Shown piece by piece: positions 25,901-37,900 of a DNA stretch of 64,000 bases; positions within the stretch are counted from its first letter, which is position 1; the number at the start of each line of letters is the position of its first letter. Source of the stretch: Lanius collurio (Eukaryota > Chordata > Aves > Passeriformes > Laniidae); NCBI GenBank assembly GCA_020086605.1, contig JACBWW010000050.1, positions 3,666,870 through 3,730,869 on the forward strand, written 5' to 3'. The translations under genes and the position numbers were made by a program. The notes below the pieces were generated by a model. The model saw only the letters and a list, made by a program, of their open reading frames with translations. It had not been told where the DNA came from and ran no database searches.

Positions 25901-28900
25901 GCCTGGAAGAAAGAAGCTGGAGCTGTGAGGGATGATAGGTGTGCGTCTCTGGGCAGTTGTGACCTGCTGAGCATTCATTCCACGCCAAGTGCCACCTGGA
26001 GAGACCCCTTCCTTGCTGAAGTAGTCCTGGGAGCCACTGGTTGATGCCTTCTCTGTTCTCTTCCACAGCTGTGCCCACGGTGCCTGCACAGGATCGGGAA
26101 GCTGCACGCAGCCACTGCTTGCCCACGCGGCCACCCTCAACTGCAGCTCTGATGGCCCGAGGCACATGACCTGCACTGTCACCTGCGAAAAAGGCTTCAT
26201 CCTCCACTCCAGCAGTGGGAAGAGGCTGGGCTCCACACAGGTGAGTGGGCCTCAGGATGGCCCATGGGGCCAAGACCATGGAGAGAGCACAGACCACTTT
26301 GTTCCTCCAGCCCCAGCCTTCTTGCTGCTTTCCCAACAAGTCCGAGCTCAGTGAAGCTCCAGAGCTGGACCCCTGTGCTCGTGGCTGGTGTTTCTGCTCT
26401 GGAGATCCCTCTCTTTCCTTGCTGCAGTGCTGGTTCTCCCTGTCTGGTGTTGCCTGCAGAGCACAGCTCTGCTGGGCTGAAAGCTGCTGCAGGGAATGTC
26501 CCAAGTCAGGGTGATGCACCCCAGCAGAGGGAGAGGTAGATACTTCTGCTCTTCAGATGGGCATTGCTTGGAGAGTTAAATATCCCTGGGATGTTTTCTC
26601 TCTTAAAGCTGAAGTTAGTGGCTCAGGAAAAAATGAAGTCATTGCAGAACAACTATATTTAGAGGCAGCTGAGAGCATGGAGAGCTTTTCTTCCTTTGTG
26701 TTGTGTTGCAATAATGGCACAGAGGTCACCGTGAAAGAGTTTGTCCCACTTTGTAGAGGGTTGGGGGTTACCTCATAAAAGCCACGAGCCAGCACATCTC
26801 TTAGCTGTTGTCTGAGGAGACATGGGATGATGTGTCCTTCAGAACTGAGCTGCCTTGGTCCAGGCAGTCACCTTGGCAGGGGTGTAGGCACAGAGTGTCC
26901 TGTCCTTAGGCTGTTTCTGGAGGGGGGAATGGGAGTCTCTGGGGCTGAGCTGGCCTAAACACACCAGACTGAGCGAGAGCTTGTTTGGTTCAGACAGAAG
27001 TGAGTTGGGCCATGTTAGCTGGGTGACCTTTCCTCTCCTTGCAGATCTGCCTGTGACACCTGGCAGGCAGGTTTCCCATGCTGCAGTGTTGGCCAAAGGA
27101 GAGGTGGGCACTGGGAAGTGCAGCAGGGCAGCTGGAGATGTGCTGCTCATCACAGGGAGGTCATTAATTACATGGCCACGGGGTCTGTGGGCCAAGGCAT
27201 GCCCAGGGAAAACAAAATGTTCCCATTCTCTGAAATGAAACCACACGAAATAAATCTGCCTCGGGTGACAGTTTTCCTGTGTTTGGCAGTGAGATGGGAA
27301 ACTTCTGAACAGAGCTTTACCCCAAGTGGCTGTCACAGCAGAGGGCAGCTTGCAAGTGCCTTGCCCTGAGCCCTCCAGTGATGTTGCAGTGATGACTGGC
27401 TTGTGACCCTGTTCAGGAAAATGCACACAGCTCTTCTCCAAAGCATCCTCTCTCCCTAGTTCAGCTACACTGTGATCCTGCAGCACACCTGGGAGTGCTG
27501 GACTCAGATTTAGGGATGTCCTTCAGAGCCACCACATCCAGGTTCAATCCAGACATGCTGGTTGGGAGGATAGGTCGTGTGTTCAGCTGTACTCAGCCAG
27601 TGAAGGGACATCAGGAGTATTGGTCTGCAGCCCCTGGCTGAGGGCTGCTGGGCTGGGGCTAGCAGTTTGGGAGTGGAAGTCACAGAACAATTGGGGTTGG
27701 AAGGGACCTTTAGAAGATCACTTGGTCCTACTCCCCTGCTGGGAGGAACACCTTCCACTAAACCTTCTCACAGCAAACCATCATCTGCCACTCCATTTTG
27801 ATGAAGTCTGTAGCACGTGTTGACCATATTTAGTGGTGGGACCACGGTGGTTTTTGATGTCAGGCAGTTGCCCAGCTGAGTAAGAGGGGCTGTATAATTG
27901 GGATTTGTAAATGAAGTTATATGATTTCAGTGTATCTTGAAGGGATTTTCCTGTTTTCCTTAATGGAGACTGGTACCAGCCAGACAACATAACGTGCACA
28001 GTGGCCAGATCGTTATCCCAAGGCACATTTGCTGCTCTCACACTCCACATGTCTCCCTGTGAATGGGTCAGGACCTCGTGATTCGTTGTCCATAGTGGGG
28101 AGAAAGGGCACACTGCGGGAGGAAAAATGTTGGAGAGTTCTCCTCGTCCTGAACCTTGGCTCAGACCTTTCTGCTGTGGTGGCACACCTGTAGATCAAAG
28201 CTCTCTTCGGGAGTCTGATGAGCTTTGCTTTTCCTGCAGCAGGAGGTGGTGCTGACGTGCAGTTTGGGACAGTGGGACAGATCTGTGACTTGTGACCCCG
28301 TTGACTGCCGTGTCCCTGACCAGTCCCACGTGTACTATGCCGAGTTCTCCTGCCCCACGGGGACCACCTACCTGCAGAGATGCTCCTTCTCCTGCATCCC
28401 CCCAGCCAAGCTTCAAGGTATGCTCTGGAGTGTGGACACATTTAACCACCCTTTTTGATGCCACCTTTCCCTGCCTGTCCCAGGCAGTTCATTGCTACTT
28501 GGAATTTCTCACTTATCCTGGCTTTTGCCAGCTGAACGGGCTCTTGTGATGCTTCATGAAACTGTGGGTATCCCTCCCCCTGGAGCAGAGGCATCCTAGT
28601 GTGGGGATAATTCCCTCTGACTCCCCTCCCCTGGCAGGCAGCCCTTGTCCATCCACCTCTGGGGGCAGCGATGTCCTCTCCTGATGACTGGCCCAGCCTC
28701 CAGCGTTACAGTGACAAGAAGCATGCAGGCAGACAGGACTTCAGAGAGCCAGAAGTGGCACTGTGCCTGGTGGCTGTGGGAAAGCCTGTGGTTCAGGGGG
28801 CCTGGGGCTCTATAAAGCCATAGAGACTGATGCCCACAGCTGCAGAGAGGTCTGGGAGATGTTCACCACCCAGACACACCATGGCCTGGCTTTCATTCTG

Positions 28901-31900
28901 CCGACTCCATCGGTAGCCACAGGAATTTTTTAAGCCAAGTCAGAGAAAGAGAGCTACTGTTCTGTCTATGCAAGGGCTGAGCTGGATGGGATTTCAGGGA
29001 TAATTGCCTTGACAGCTTCAAGCATTGGGATTTTGTGAATTTCCACCAGTGCCTTTGCTCTGAAAAATCACATACAACAAATCATTTTAATGGGTGCCCT
29101 ATTTTATGGAGACGTTTATAGCTGAAATATATGAGAATTGTTTACTTCTTTTTTTTTTTTTTAAAGTTAAATCTAAGGAGCAAAAACTGCAGAGAATTAA
29201 GGTCATGACAGGGAGGATGATGGCAGATCCCCAGAGTGAGCTGATCAAAGGGTAGCGTGTGAATGTCATCTCAACAACATAGATTCTGCACAAACTGATG
29301 CCCGCAGCCTTGGGTTGGTCAAATGAGGGCAGAGCTTTACTCTGATCTTTCACTCACAGCTGCAGTCCCTGTGAGGTTTGCTGTGGGCTCCCTCAGTGGG
29401 AAGGTATCCCCTCGATGGCCCCTGGGTGACTTCCAGCATGATGGCTGGAGGTGCTTGGCCAAGGCTGCCAAGCCATGTGGGGAAACTCTTAGATTCCAGC
29501 CGACACAACCGAGCCACTGAGGCAGGGACATGCTCTGTGCTCTTTTTCCCCTCGAGAACTTGCATCCTTACAAGCAAGCTGTCAATGCTAACAAACGCTA
29601 AGAATAGGCAAGGAAAGGATGACCTGGCTGTGTGGCACTCAGAGGTGGGAGATGACCCTTGGAAGCCTTGCCCCATCAGGAACACAAGGGTTGAGTAGAG
29701 ATGTGAGCTTGTCTCCGCTCCCAAAGCGTTTCTGTACAAAGAAAGCGATGTTTGAAGGAACTGATGAGCAGCCTGGCTGCACCACAAACGTGCTGATCCA
29801 AACCTCTCAGTAGGAAGAGTCCCATTCACTCCAGTCCAGCTCTTTTTCTTGTTCAGCAGTTCCCAGTGAACTATCCATCATCCACACCATGTGGGTGATG
29901 TAGTCCTGGGCACTTCCCGCAGGCATCCAGAGCTGTGCAGTTTTTGGCCACCCATTTAGCTGGGTCTACCAGGGACAACAAAGAGCTGGGCTGTAGTACT
30001 CAACCCAAACCTCTAATGATGGGTGGTTTGAATTCCCACCAGTGAAGCCTCCCACATCTGTCCTTGTGGCATTTTCCATCCTCTCAACTTTCAGGTTGCC
30101 CAGAGAGGTGGTGGATGGCCCCATCCCTGGAAACATTGAAAGCCAGGTTGGGCAGGGCTCTGAGCTACCTGATGTGGTGGAAGATGTTCCTGGCCATGGC
30201 ACAGGGAGGTTGGACTAGATGGCCTTTAAAGGTCCTTTCCAGCCCAAGCCATTCCATGATCTTGCACTGCATCTGTAGTAGGGTACGACAGCTTGATCAG
30301 TGTAGGTAAGGACAAGCTGCAGAAAGCACTTGGGGACAGTGAAGGGGGGCTGAACTGAACGTGATGGAGAGGTGTCTTACACAAAGGCCCCTGGCTGTCC
30401 TGAGGCACCACTGAAGAGGGCAAGTTTAAGGGCAAGATTTGGGGAGATTTGCAGAATCAAGGTCCTTTTTCCAGCCTCTAGAAGTTGGCCCTTCCATACT
30501 TCTGTCTGCATTCAAGTATTTTCTGCTACAGCCTGACCGAGCAGGCGATGGAGTCTGCGGCCTTCATGTTTGTTGCCCGCTTTGGTATCAGTATGCACTC
30601 TAACAGGAGAACTTCTGCTGGTTGCTCTGAACTCCCCTCAGCAGGGCTCCATCCCTGGCTCACCCCTCACACTGCTTCTCTTTTGGGGTCAGGAACAAAC
30701 CAGTGGCTCACCTGCCTGGAGGATGGTCTCTGGTCGCTGCCCGAAGCCTACTGCAAGCTGGAGTGTGACGCGCCTCCCGCCGTGGCCAACGCCAAGCTCC
30801 TGGTCCCTCGGTGCCTGCAGGGGAACCACGATGTGGGCTCAGTTTGTCGCTACAAGTGCAAGCCTGGGTACCACGTGGCCGAGAACGCAGTGGACAAGCC
30901 TAAGAAGTAAGTCTGCGGCAGGTCTGTTATCACCATTTCTTTCCTTCTCCCAATGTGTGCAAGGAGCAGAGGTGGTCGGGCGATGGCAGTCTCAAAGACT
31001 TGATAGGCAGAAGGCAGAGCAGCTTGCTCTGATGGGAGAGATTTCTCAAAATACCAGAGGCATTCCCTGGTCTGGGTGAAGCCGGTGGGGAACAAGGTGC
31101 TGCTGCACACCCATGTGAGTTAAGCACTTTAACCTGAAACAAGCAGATCTTCCTGTGCACCTCACTGGTGAAAGTTAAGCATCAAATTAAGTGTTTGAGG
31201 ACTCTCATTTACAAGATGTTGGCGGACTCCTGGAGCTTCTGTCCTTCCTAAAAGCGGTAAAACATAGAAGGAGGTGCTGTGAGAATGAATGGCTGCCTTT
31301 TGTCAGGGTTAATGTCTCACCCGCTGTGCCTCTTGGCTAAATTTAATCTGTAGCATTGGCATTTCAATGGGGGAAGATTTTTCCTGGTGCTTTGGGGAAA
31401 GATTCCTGGTGGTTTGCTAGCCCTGCTCTCAGCCAATGTCCGATGCTGGGGAATAAAGCAGCGTTTTGTCTGTGACGCCTCCAGCTGAAGTCCCCATTGG
31501 GTTTGGTCACTAAAGATTCCCTGGCACTGGCCAGGTCCTCCCCAGAGTCTTGATTCTAGCCCAAATCAGGTAATTATGTGTTAATTGTTTAATGCCCCCT
31601 TCCAGTTTTAATTGGATGCAGACTTCATCTCTTCTTTGCTCTGGGGTAGAGTTGTTGTGCAGTGGGAAGCAGTTGCCAAATTTCTTGCCTTGTAATGAAG
31701 GAAGTGGTTTCTGTAAACAGCTTTTCACAGTGTTAGGAGCATTTCTTGGGCCAAAGGGAGCTGAGCAAATGGTGATTATGGCTGCAATCACATGGACTGC
31801 TTTGCAAACTCTAGAGCAGCTTTCATGCCTGTGGCACTTCAGGCACTGGGCATTCAAACAGATCCACTCAGCTTGCAAAGTTAAGCCCCCTCCTTCCTGC

Positions 31901-34900
31901 TGCAGCAGCTGCTGGTAAAAATGATGACCCCTGGGAGATCCTGAGGCTCCTCTGATGTGTAACTTCCACACAAGTCTGAGCAACCTGGGGCAAGTCAAGG
32001 AAAGCCATGTGAAGTGGTTTAGGTTTTCATAGCAATGCGTGTCGATGTCGCATTTTCACATTTGCAATTGTCATTGCTGCTACTTCATCAGACATCTCTG
32101 ATGGTGGAATACAAAAACTGCATTAACAAAACCAGGATAAGTATTGCTTTCCTATCATGCAGACTAATTCCTTTATGAGTGGCCCACCCCAAGCAAAAAC
32201 CTTTCCTTGGACTTGCAAATGCCATTGTACCGTCTCATCAGGAGCTCTTGGTGTACACTCAGCAGGAGTACAAACCCCTTGGTGGGGTGTAGCAGCTGCT
32301 AGCCATTAAGTCAGTTCCTGGATTGCTGGAATTCCTTCTGGTGTCTCAGCCCTGGCAAGGAGAGGGTGGGAGCTGCCAGAGTGAGAGGTTGGTTTCTTTA
32401 ATCATGCCAGTCTTGGAGAGAGTGAGGTGATGGAGAGTTCTGGAAGCAACCAACACTGATGAGGTTCGGGTTCCTGATGCGCTGGTGTGAAAGTAGGGTC
32501 TGAGCTGGTGGTTTGGACATCAGGTTTTTGGGGTCTTCTGCCATCTCTCTGGGCTCATAAAATGGAGCTTTGTCTCCCTGTTGTCCGCCAGCCCAGCAAG
32601 CACAAGCCTTGCTTAAAGGATTAAGTGCCATACAGGTGTCGATGCATGTAAGGAGGGAAGACTCTCTGTGTGTTCTGTATATTGGACAAAAGTCAAGCAT
32701 AATCTGTGACTGACACTGACTAGCTCACCCTTGGAATTATAGTCAGGCTTCCTTTGAATTGTTCTTCCAGCTCTAATTTTGCTCCTCGTGTGGAGGTGCC
32801 CACCTTATGCAGGCCTGAACTGTGGCTGGGATCCAGCTGTCTGTGTGCAAGCCAAGATGATCTTGGACACAGGTGTTCATGCAATTCCCTCACTTCTCTT
32901 TTTCAGTTGAATTTACTTCAGGAGCAGTAAAGATGCTTAGAAGGGGCTGAGATCATAGTTGAAATTTCATTTCCCATAGCTGAAGTGGAAGAGAAAGGGG
33001 ATGAAGAAATCAGTTGTCTTGGAGATGCTTTTGTCTATTAACCTGGGTGAGGAAAGGCCCTTGGGAAATCACTGCTTGTCAACAAGGGATCCTTGAGGAA
33101 ATGCTGATCCTGTAATCAAGATCCTGCCGGAAATTTGCTGCCTTCCTGCTGGCAGGTTCATCTGACTGACAGTGCTGACATGAAGGGTAAAGCTTCTTTG
33201 ACTCTCCCTAAAGGAGATCTGGTAACAGCCCAGCTTCCAGCTGCCAAGGCACTTCACTTCTTATTCCAAAGAAAGGGTAATAAGTGGAACTTTACATGCA
33301 CATTTGATGGGAGCTCTCTGGATTTAGGCAGGGCCTGTTCCATGGCAGTACCAGCCCATCACCTGGATCACACAAAGATGAGAACTTCCAGGAAGAAATG
33401 TTCAGCATCACCCAGAGCTGTAGCATTGAGAAGTGCTGGCCTGAGAGTCAGGGGTCAGAAGCTTTGGGGAAAAGGGCATCACCCCCACAGCACTCCTTGC
33501 TGTTGCTCCCAGCATGGGAAGTGACATCTGAAGCAGATCTCTGACAAGAATAGACAAGGTCAGGCTTGATGGGGCTTGGACAAGCTTGGTCTGGTAGGAG
33601 GTGTCCCTGTCCATGGCAGGGAGCTTGGAATGAGATGATCTTTAAGGTCCCTTCCAACCCAAGACAGATCCATGATTGTGTGATAATAGCTAGGAGATCC
33701 TTTAGAGGAGCACTCTAATATTGAGAGGATGCTCTCAATTTGGGGACATAAGGGGTCAGTCCCTTCAGAGGACTTGTTTCCCTTGCCCATTGTGGGATGA
33801 GTCCTCACAGAGAGGAGATTTGGGGATCTCCAAGCTGCCTTTGTGAGGGGTTGAGCTCCTTCTCCTAGCTTGAGGGGAATGAAGCAAAGAACAATTTGGG
33901 CATTTTCAGGGAGGTTTGAAAGTCTCAGCCTGCATTTTGACCAGAGATCAAGGGAGCCCAGCACAGTCCCCAATAAGCTTCCATGGAGATGTCGGCCCCT
34001 CTTCCTTCTTCCCCTGTTTAAAAACTGCAGAGACCTGTGGAAGAAGGAGAGGAGGTGGGAGAGTGTGGAGGAGAAACTGGGGACTGGTAACAAAACAGAA
34101 AGTTCACAGCTGGGCAAGCAGGACAGCCTCTAACCCAGGAGCACTGCAGCTTAGTGTGGCACCAGGCACAGGTGTGGTGGGCACGAAGGCACTCACTGCC
34201 TCTGCCCACAGCTGGCCCCTTCCAGATAAAAGGCAAACACACACAGTTGTGGGGGCCAAAGAGCCAGGTAAAGAAAACCCGGGCTGTCACCCACGTTCCT
34301 CTGTCCCTTCCACCTCTAAGGTCTCTGAGCATTTACAGCCCAGGCTGGCCAGGCTGTTTGGGGCACAGCAGCAGAGTCCTGCACACTGGTTCAGCCTCCC
34401 TTCCATTTACTGACAAATCTCTTTCCTTTCCCCCTGTTCTCTTTGAAGCCATCAGTCTCCTGCCTTAGAAGATGAGGCTTTAGACTCATTCTCCACCATT
34501 CCTGCACAGCAAACCCACTCCCCCCAGGCTGGCTGCCTCAGAGGATGGCTGGATCCCTGCCAGGCCCTGCAGGCTCAGCTCCTGGAGCTGGACAAGTGTT
34601 CATGCTTTCACCTCAGAGACAGCCCTCGCTGGCCTCAGATGTATCCCTTGCCTCCTCTGTCCACTAGGCTTGCTTGGTTGGAGGCTTGACTGATTTTCCT
34701 GGCTTCCTTGTTAATCCTCAAGAAGTGCCACTAACCCAGATCAGAAGAAGTTGGGGGGATGGGAGGGGGGTCCAGAAATTTCAAGCTCCTATGGAGTTGT
34801 GTGTATTTAGGTATATACTTTCTTTTTAAAAGCCTCTCCCTTCTCCACACTCCCACATGAACTGCTTATTTCATGTATGTGGGAGTGAGTGGTCCACACC

Positions 34901-37900
34901 CCACCCTCCACCTCGGGGTCAGCCTGGGCTGTGTTTGAAGTCCCTGTATGGATGCTGGCAGGGAGTTGAGCCTCCAGGAGCAAGGTCTGGAGGAGGGGGA
35001 GAGGTGTGAGAGGTTGTGCAGGGTGCTGGCTCCCACTGGGGTCACTCCAGCACCACAGGAGAGTGAGGAGCCCCTGTGAGGATGATGGGGCTGCAAACCA
35101 CAGCCTGCACCTGTGCAAACTGCAGCTGCCACAGCGTGTCCTCCCCATGCTTGACCCACCTCCCCAGGCCTTCCTGGGCACAGGGCAGCTGCCACGGTTT
35201 GCAGGGCAACAGGGGAGGTGCAGTGGCCAGTGAGAAGTCACGTGTGGCTGGGATGATCCTGGTCTTTAAAGCAGCTGGCTCAGTGCCTGAGGTGTTGCTG
35301 TTGCATGGACTTCACGCTGCCAGTTTGGTTCTATCTCTGTAACCCCCAGTGCTTTCCCCCTTTGCAAGTCCTACAGCTGGATCACACTCCCAGGAAGTTA
35401 AAACAAGGGAAAGTGCTACCTGTGGAGCTGGACATGCAGCATGGATTAGTACTTCTTGGCAAGTGCCTTTGCTTGCCTTGAATGTTGGGCAGAGCAAAAC
35501 GTTCAGTCAGATTCGGGAGAAGGCAAATTCTGATGGGGACACCCTGAGGCAGGGACTGTCATCCTGGTGGAAAGGGCAGGCAAATGAGAGAGTTAAATGA
35601 GGAATGGACTGAAACCTCAGATGCCTACAATGGAATCCAGAGTCCCTCTGCCTCGCCAGCTTTCTGAAACACTTCACAGTTGCAGTTCCCTTAGTCAATC
35701 CAAGGCTGCTGCTGCTGCTTGGGGGATGTTGTGACAACCCTCACTGCTCAGGTGCTCACAGCACGGCCATCCTCAATTCTCAGGTGGGCTGGTGGGAAGA
35801 TTTATGCAGAGATCTGTGCCAGTGGACTTGCTGTGGCCTGTTCCCTACCCTGCCTGCCTCCGTGTTACCTGCTGGAGCCCATATTCACCTTGGCAGGCAC
35901 ACACTGCCCCTTCATACGGTCTCGAGAAGAGACAGATCCCTGATTTCTGGAGGGAGAAGGGGGCTCTCCAAGAGCTACAACTATGTTAAAATATGGGAAT
36001 GCTTCAAAAACCTCTAAAATATCTCATCCATGGGTTCCCAGCAGAAATCTGACAAGGAGCACCCCTGGTCTGGCAGTGGGGTGCAAACAGGGACCTCCTG
36101 CTTCTCCAGGCCGAGTGACCTTGCACCGTGTGGGGCAGCTGGGTGGCCCCACACAATGTCACAACCCTACAGCAGGTGTTGGGGGCACATGGGTGGCCCC
36201 ACACTCTGTCAGAGTAAGGGGCAATTTAGTGCCTTCCCCCAGGAGTTCCCCTAACCCCTGGCGGCCCCCTCCACATACCTGTGGCAGGCTATAACTCCCT
36301 AACGTGGCGCCTGGAGCCCTGCCTGCTGGCACCCGTGGTGGGAGAGGGCAGGAGCAGGCAGCTGGAGTGTGCTGTCTAGTAGAGGAGGTCAGGAGTGGGG
36401 GAAAAGTCTCCTTAAGGATGGGGCAATCAGCTCTGGCTCAGGTAGAGCCCACTGAGGTGGTGACACGTACTCTGCTGAGAGAGTAGTCCTTGGCCAGCCT
36501 GATGCCTCACCAGTTTTGATGCCTCTGTGTGAAAGATGTGGTGTCTCTACCCCTGCCAAGGACGGGAGACTGAAAAGTGGGTGGGCTCCGCTCCTGGACT
36601 TTTTCTTTCTTTCTTTTCTTGGCAAGTAGTTTGTGTCTGGGCTGTTTTAGCAGCATAGGGTGGTACTGTGGCACGGCAGCCCCTTGGCAAGAGTGGGATT
36701 GACAGATCTGGCTGGAGTACAAAGAGGAGCCTCAGGAGTAGCTGGGCACAGGCCAGAGGATTTACTGGTGGAGGCAAACTCCATCCAGCAAAGTATGCAG
36801 CTACTGGCGATGGGACAAAGCAGCCCAGGACCTGCAGGGACTGTGGGAGGAAGGGTTATGGGGCACCACAAGAGGTGGGGAGCAGTGGGGTGACAAGTGC
36901 AAGGGAAATGCATCCAGTGCCCCTAGATCAGTGCAATCTCCCTAGTGAGGAGAAGAAAAGGCCCTGGTTAAGTATGGGGTGTCCCTCTGGAAGGATGTGC
37001 CCACGATGAGGGATTGTATGGTGTGGGAAAGTCCTACACAAGGAGGGGGGTGTGACTGTGGTCCAGGAGAGAGATCTTCAGTCTGTTCCTGACATCAGTG
37101 GGATGGCTGGTACAGCCAAGGTGGAGTGTTTGGGGTTCTGCAGGCCAGTCTCATGTCTGTGTTTCCCCAGGAAGTTCCTGAAGGTCCAGTGCCTGGAGAG
37201 TGGGCAGTGGGAAGAGGGACACTGTGTCCCCGTGGTGTGCAAGCCTCCGCCCCCAGTCTTTGAGGGCATGTACAACTGCACCCAGGGCTTCGAGCTGGAC
37301 AGCCAGTGTGTCCTCAACTGTGAGCAGCAGGGACAGCAGGTGAGTGTCGGGGGGGAGGCCAACACTGACCACACCTTATGTTTCAGAGCATCTGGGAAGC
37401 ACAGGGCTCCCTGTGCCCTGCTGTGCAGAGGGGCCCTGCAACAGCCTGACCCCTGCCCAAGGCCAAATAGCCTTGTACCACCAAGGAACAGACCCTCTAC
37501 AAGCCCAAAACTGTTCTTGCTGGGCCCCACAGATGGCACAAGGTGTGCCACTGCCTGGGGGTGCTCGCCTGCTCCCTGGGGACCTCGTCTGGGAAGCAGT
37601 GGTCCTAAACAAGCTGGTTCATCTTGGGTGAAAAGGGTCAGAAAGCATAAAGCAGGGGGTTTCCAGTGGGTTTGGGGAGCTGTTGTGAAAGCACTCACTT
37701 GGGATGATGGGCACCATGCTGCAGCAGTTGTGCTCACCAAGGCGCTTCCCTGGGGATGGAGGCCGCTGCTTGCCAGCCCTTCCACCCAGGTATCTCACCA
37801 ATGCTTGTAAAGGGTGTTATCAAAAGAAGTGTGGCTGTGATTCCCTCTGCTGGGATCCAGCAGCAGCTGGAACACAGCTGGCTTTCTGCTCAGTGCACAT

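Larger units (their letters stand above)
21691..26068. other. PAPPA2 intron 11
   Basis: Phase-2 intron of 4378 bp. It has a long A/T-rich, repeat-poor stretch (about 22480-23760), a T21 run at 22517-22537, an A-rich run at about 23127-23142, one undetermined base at 23189, a CR1 fragment at about 23995-24120 and a T/TG-rich run at about 24665-24722. Confidence 0.8.
30907..37170. other. PAPPA2 intron 14 (6.3 kb)
   Basis: Phase-2 intron. Contains a CR1 fragment at about 33550-33685 and a short GC-rich inverted repeat at 36128-36154. No exon or RNA signal recognised in the remainder. Confidence 0.75.

Noticed and set aside
25887..26519. 210-residue minus-strand open frame across E12
   Set aside because: Shadow of the real + strand exon E12 and its flanks.
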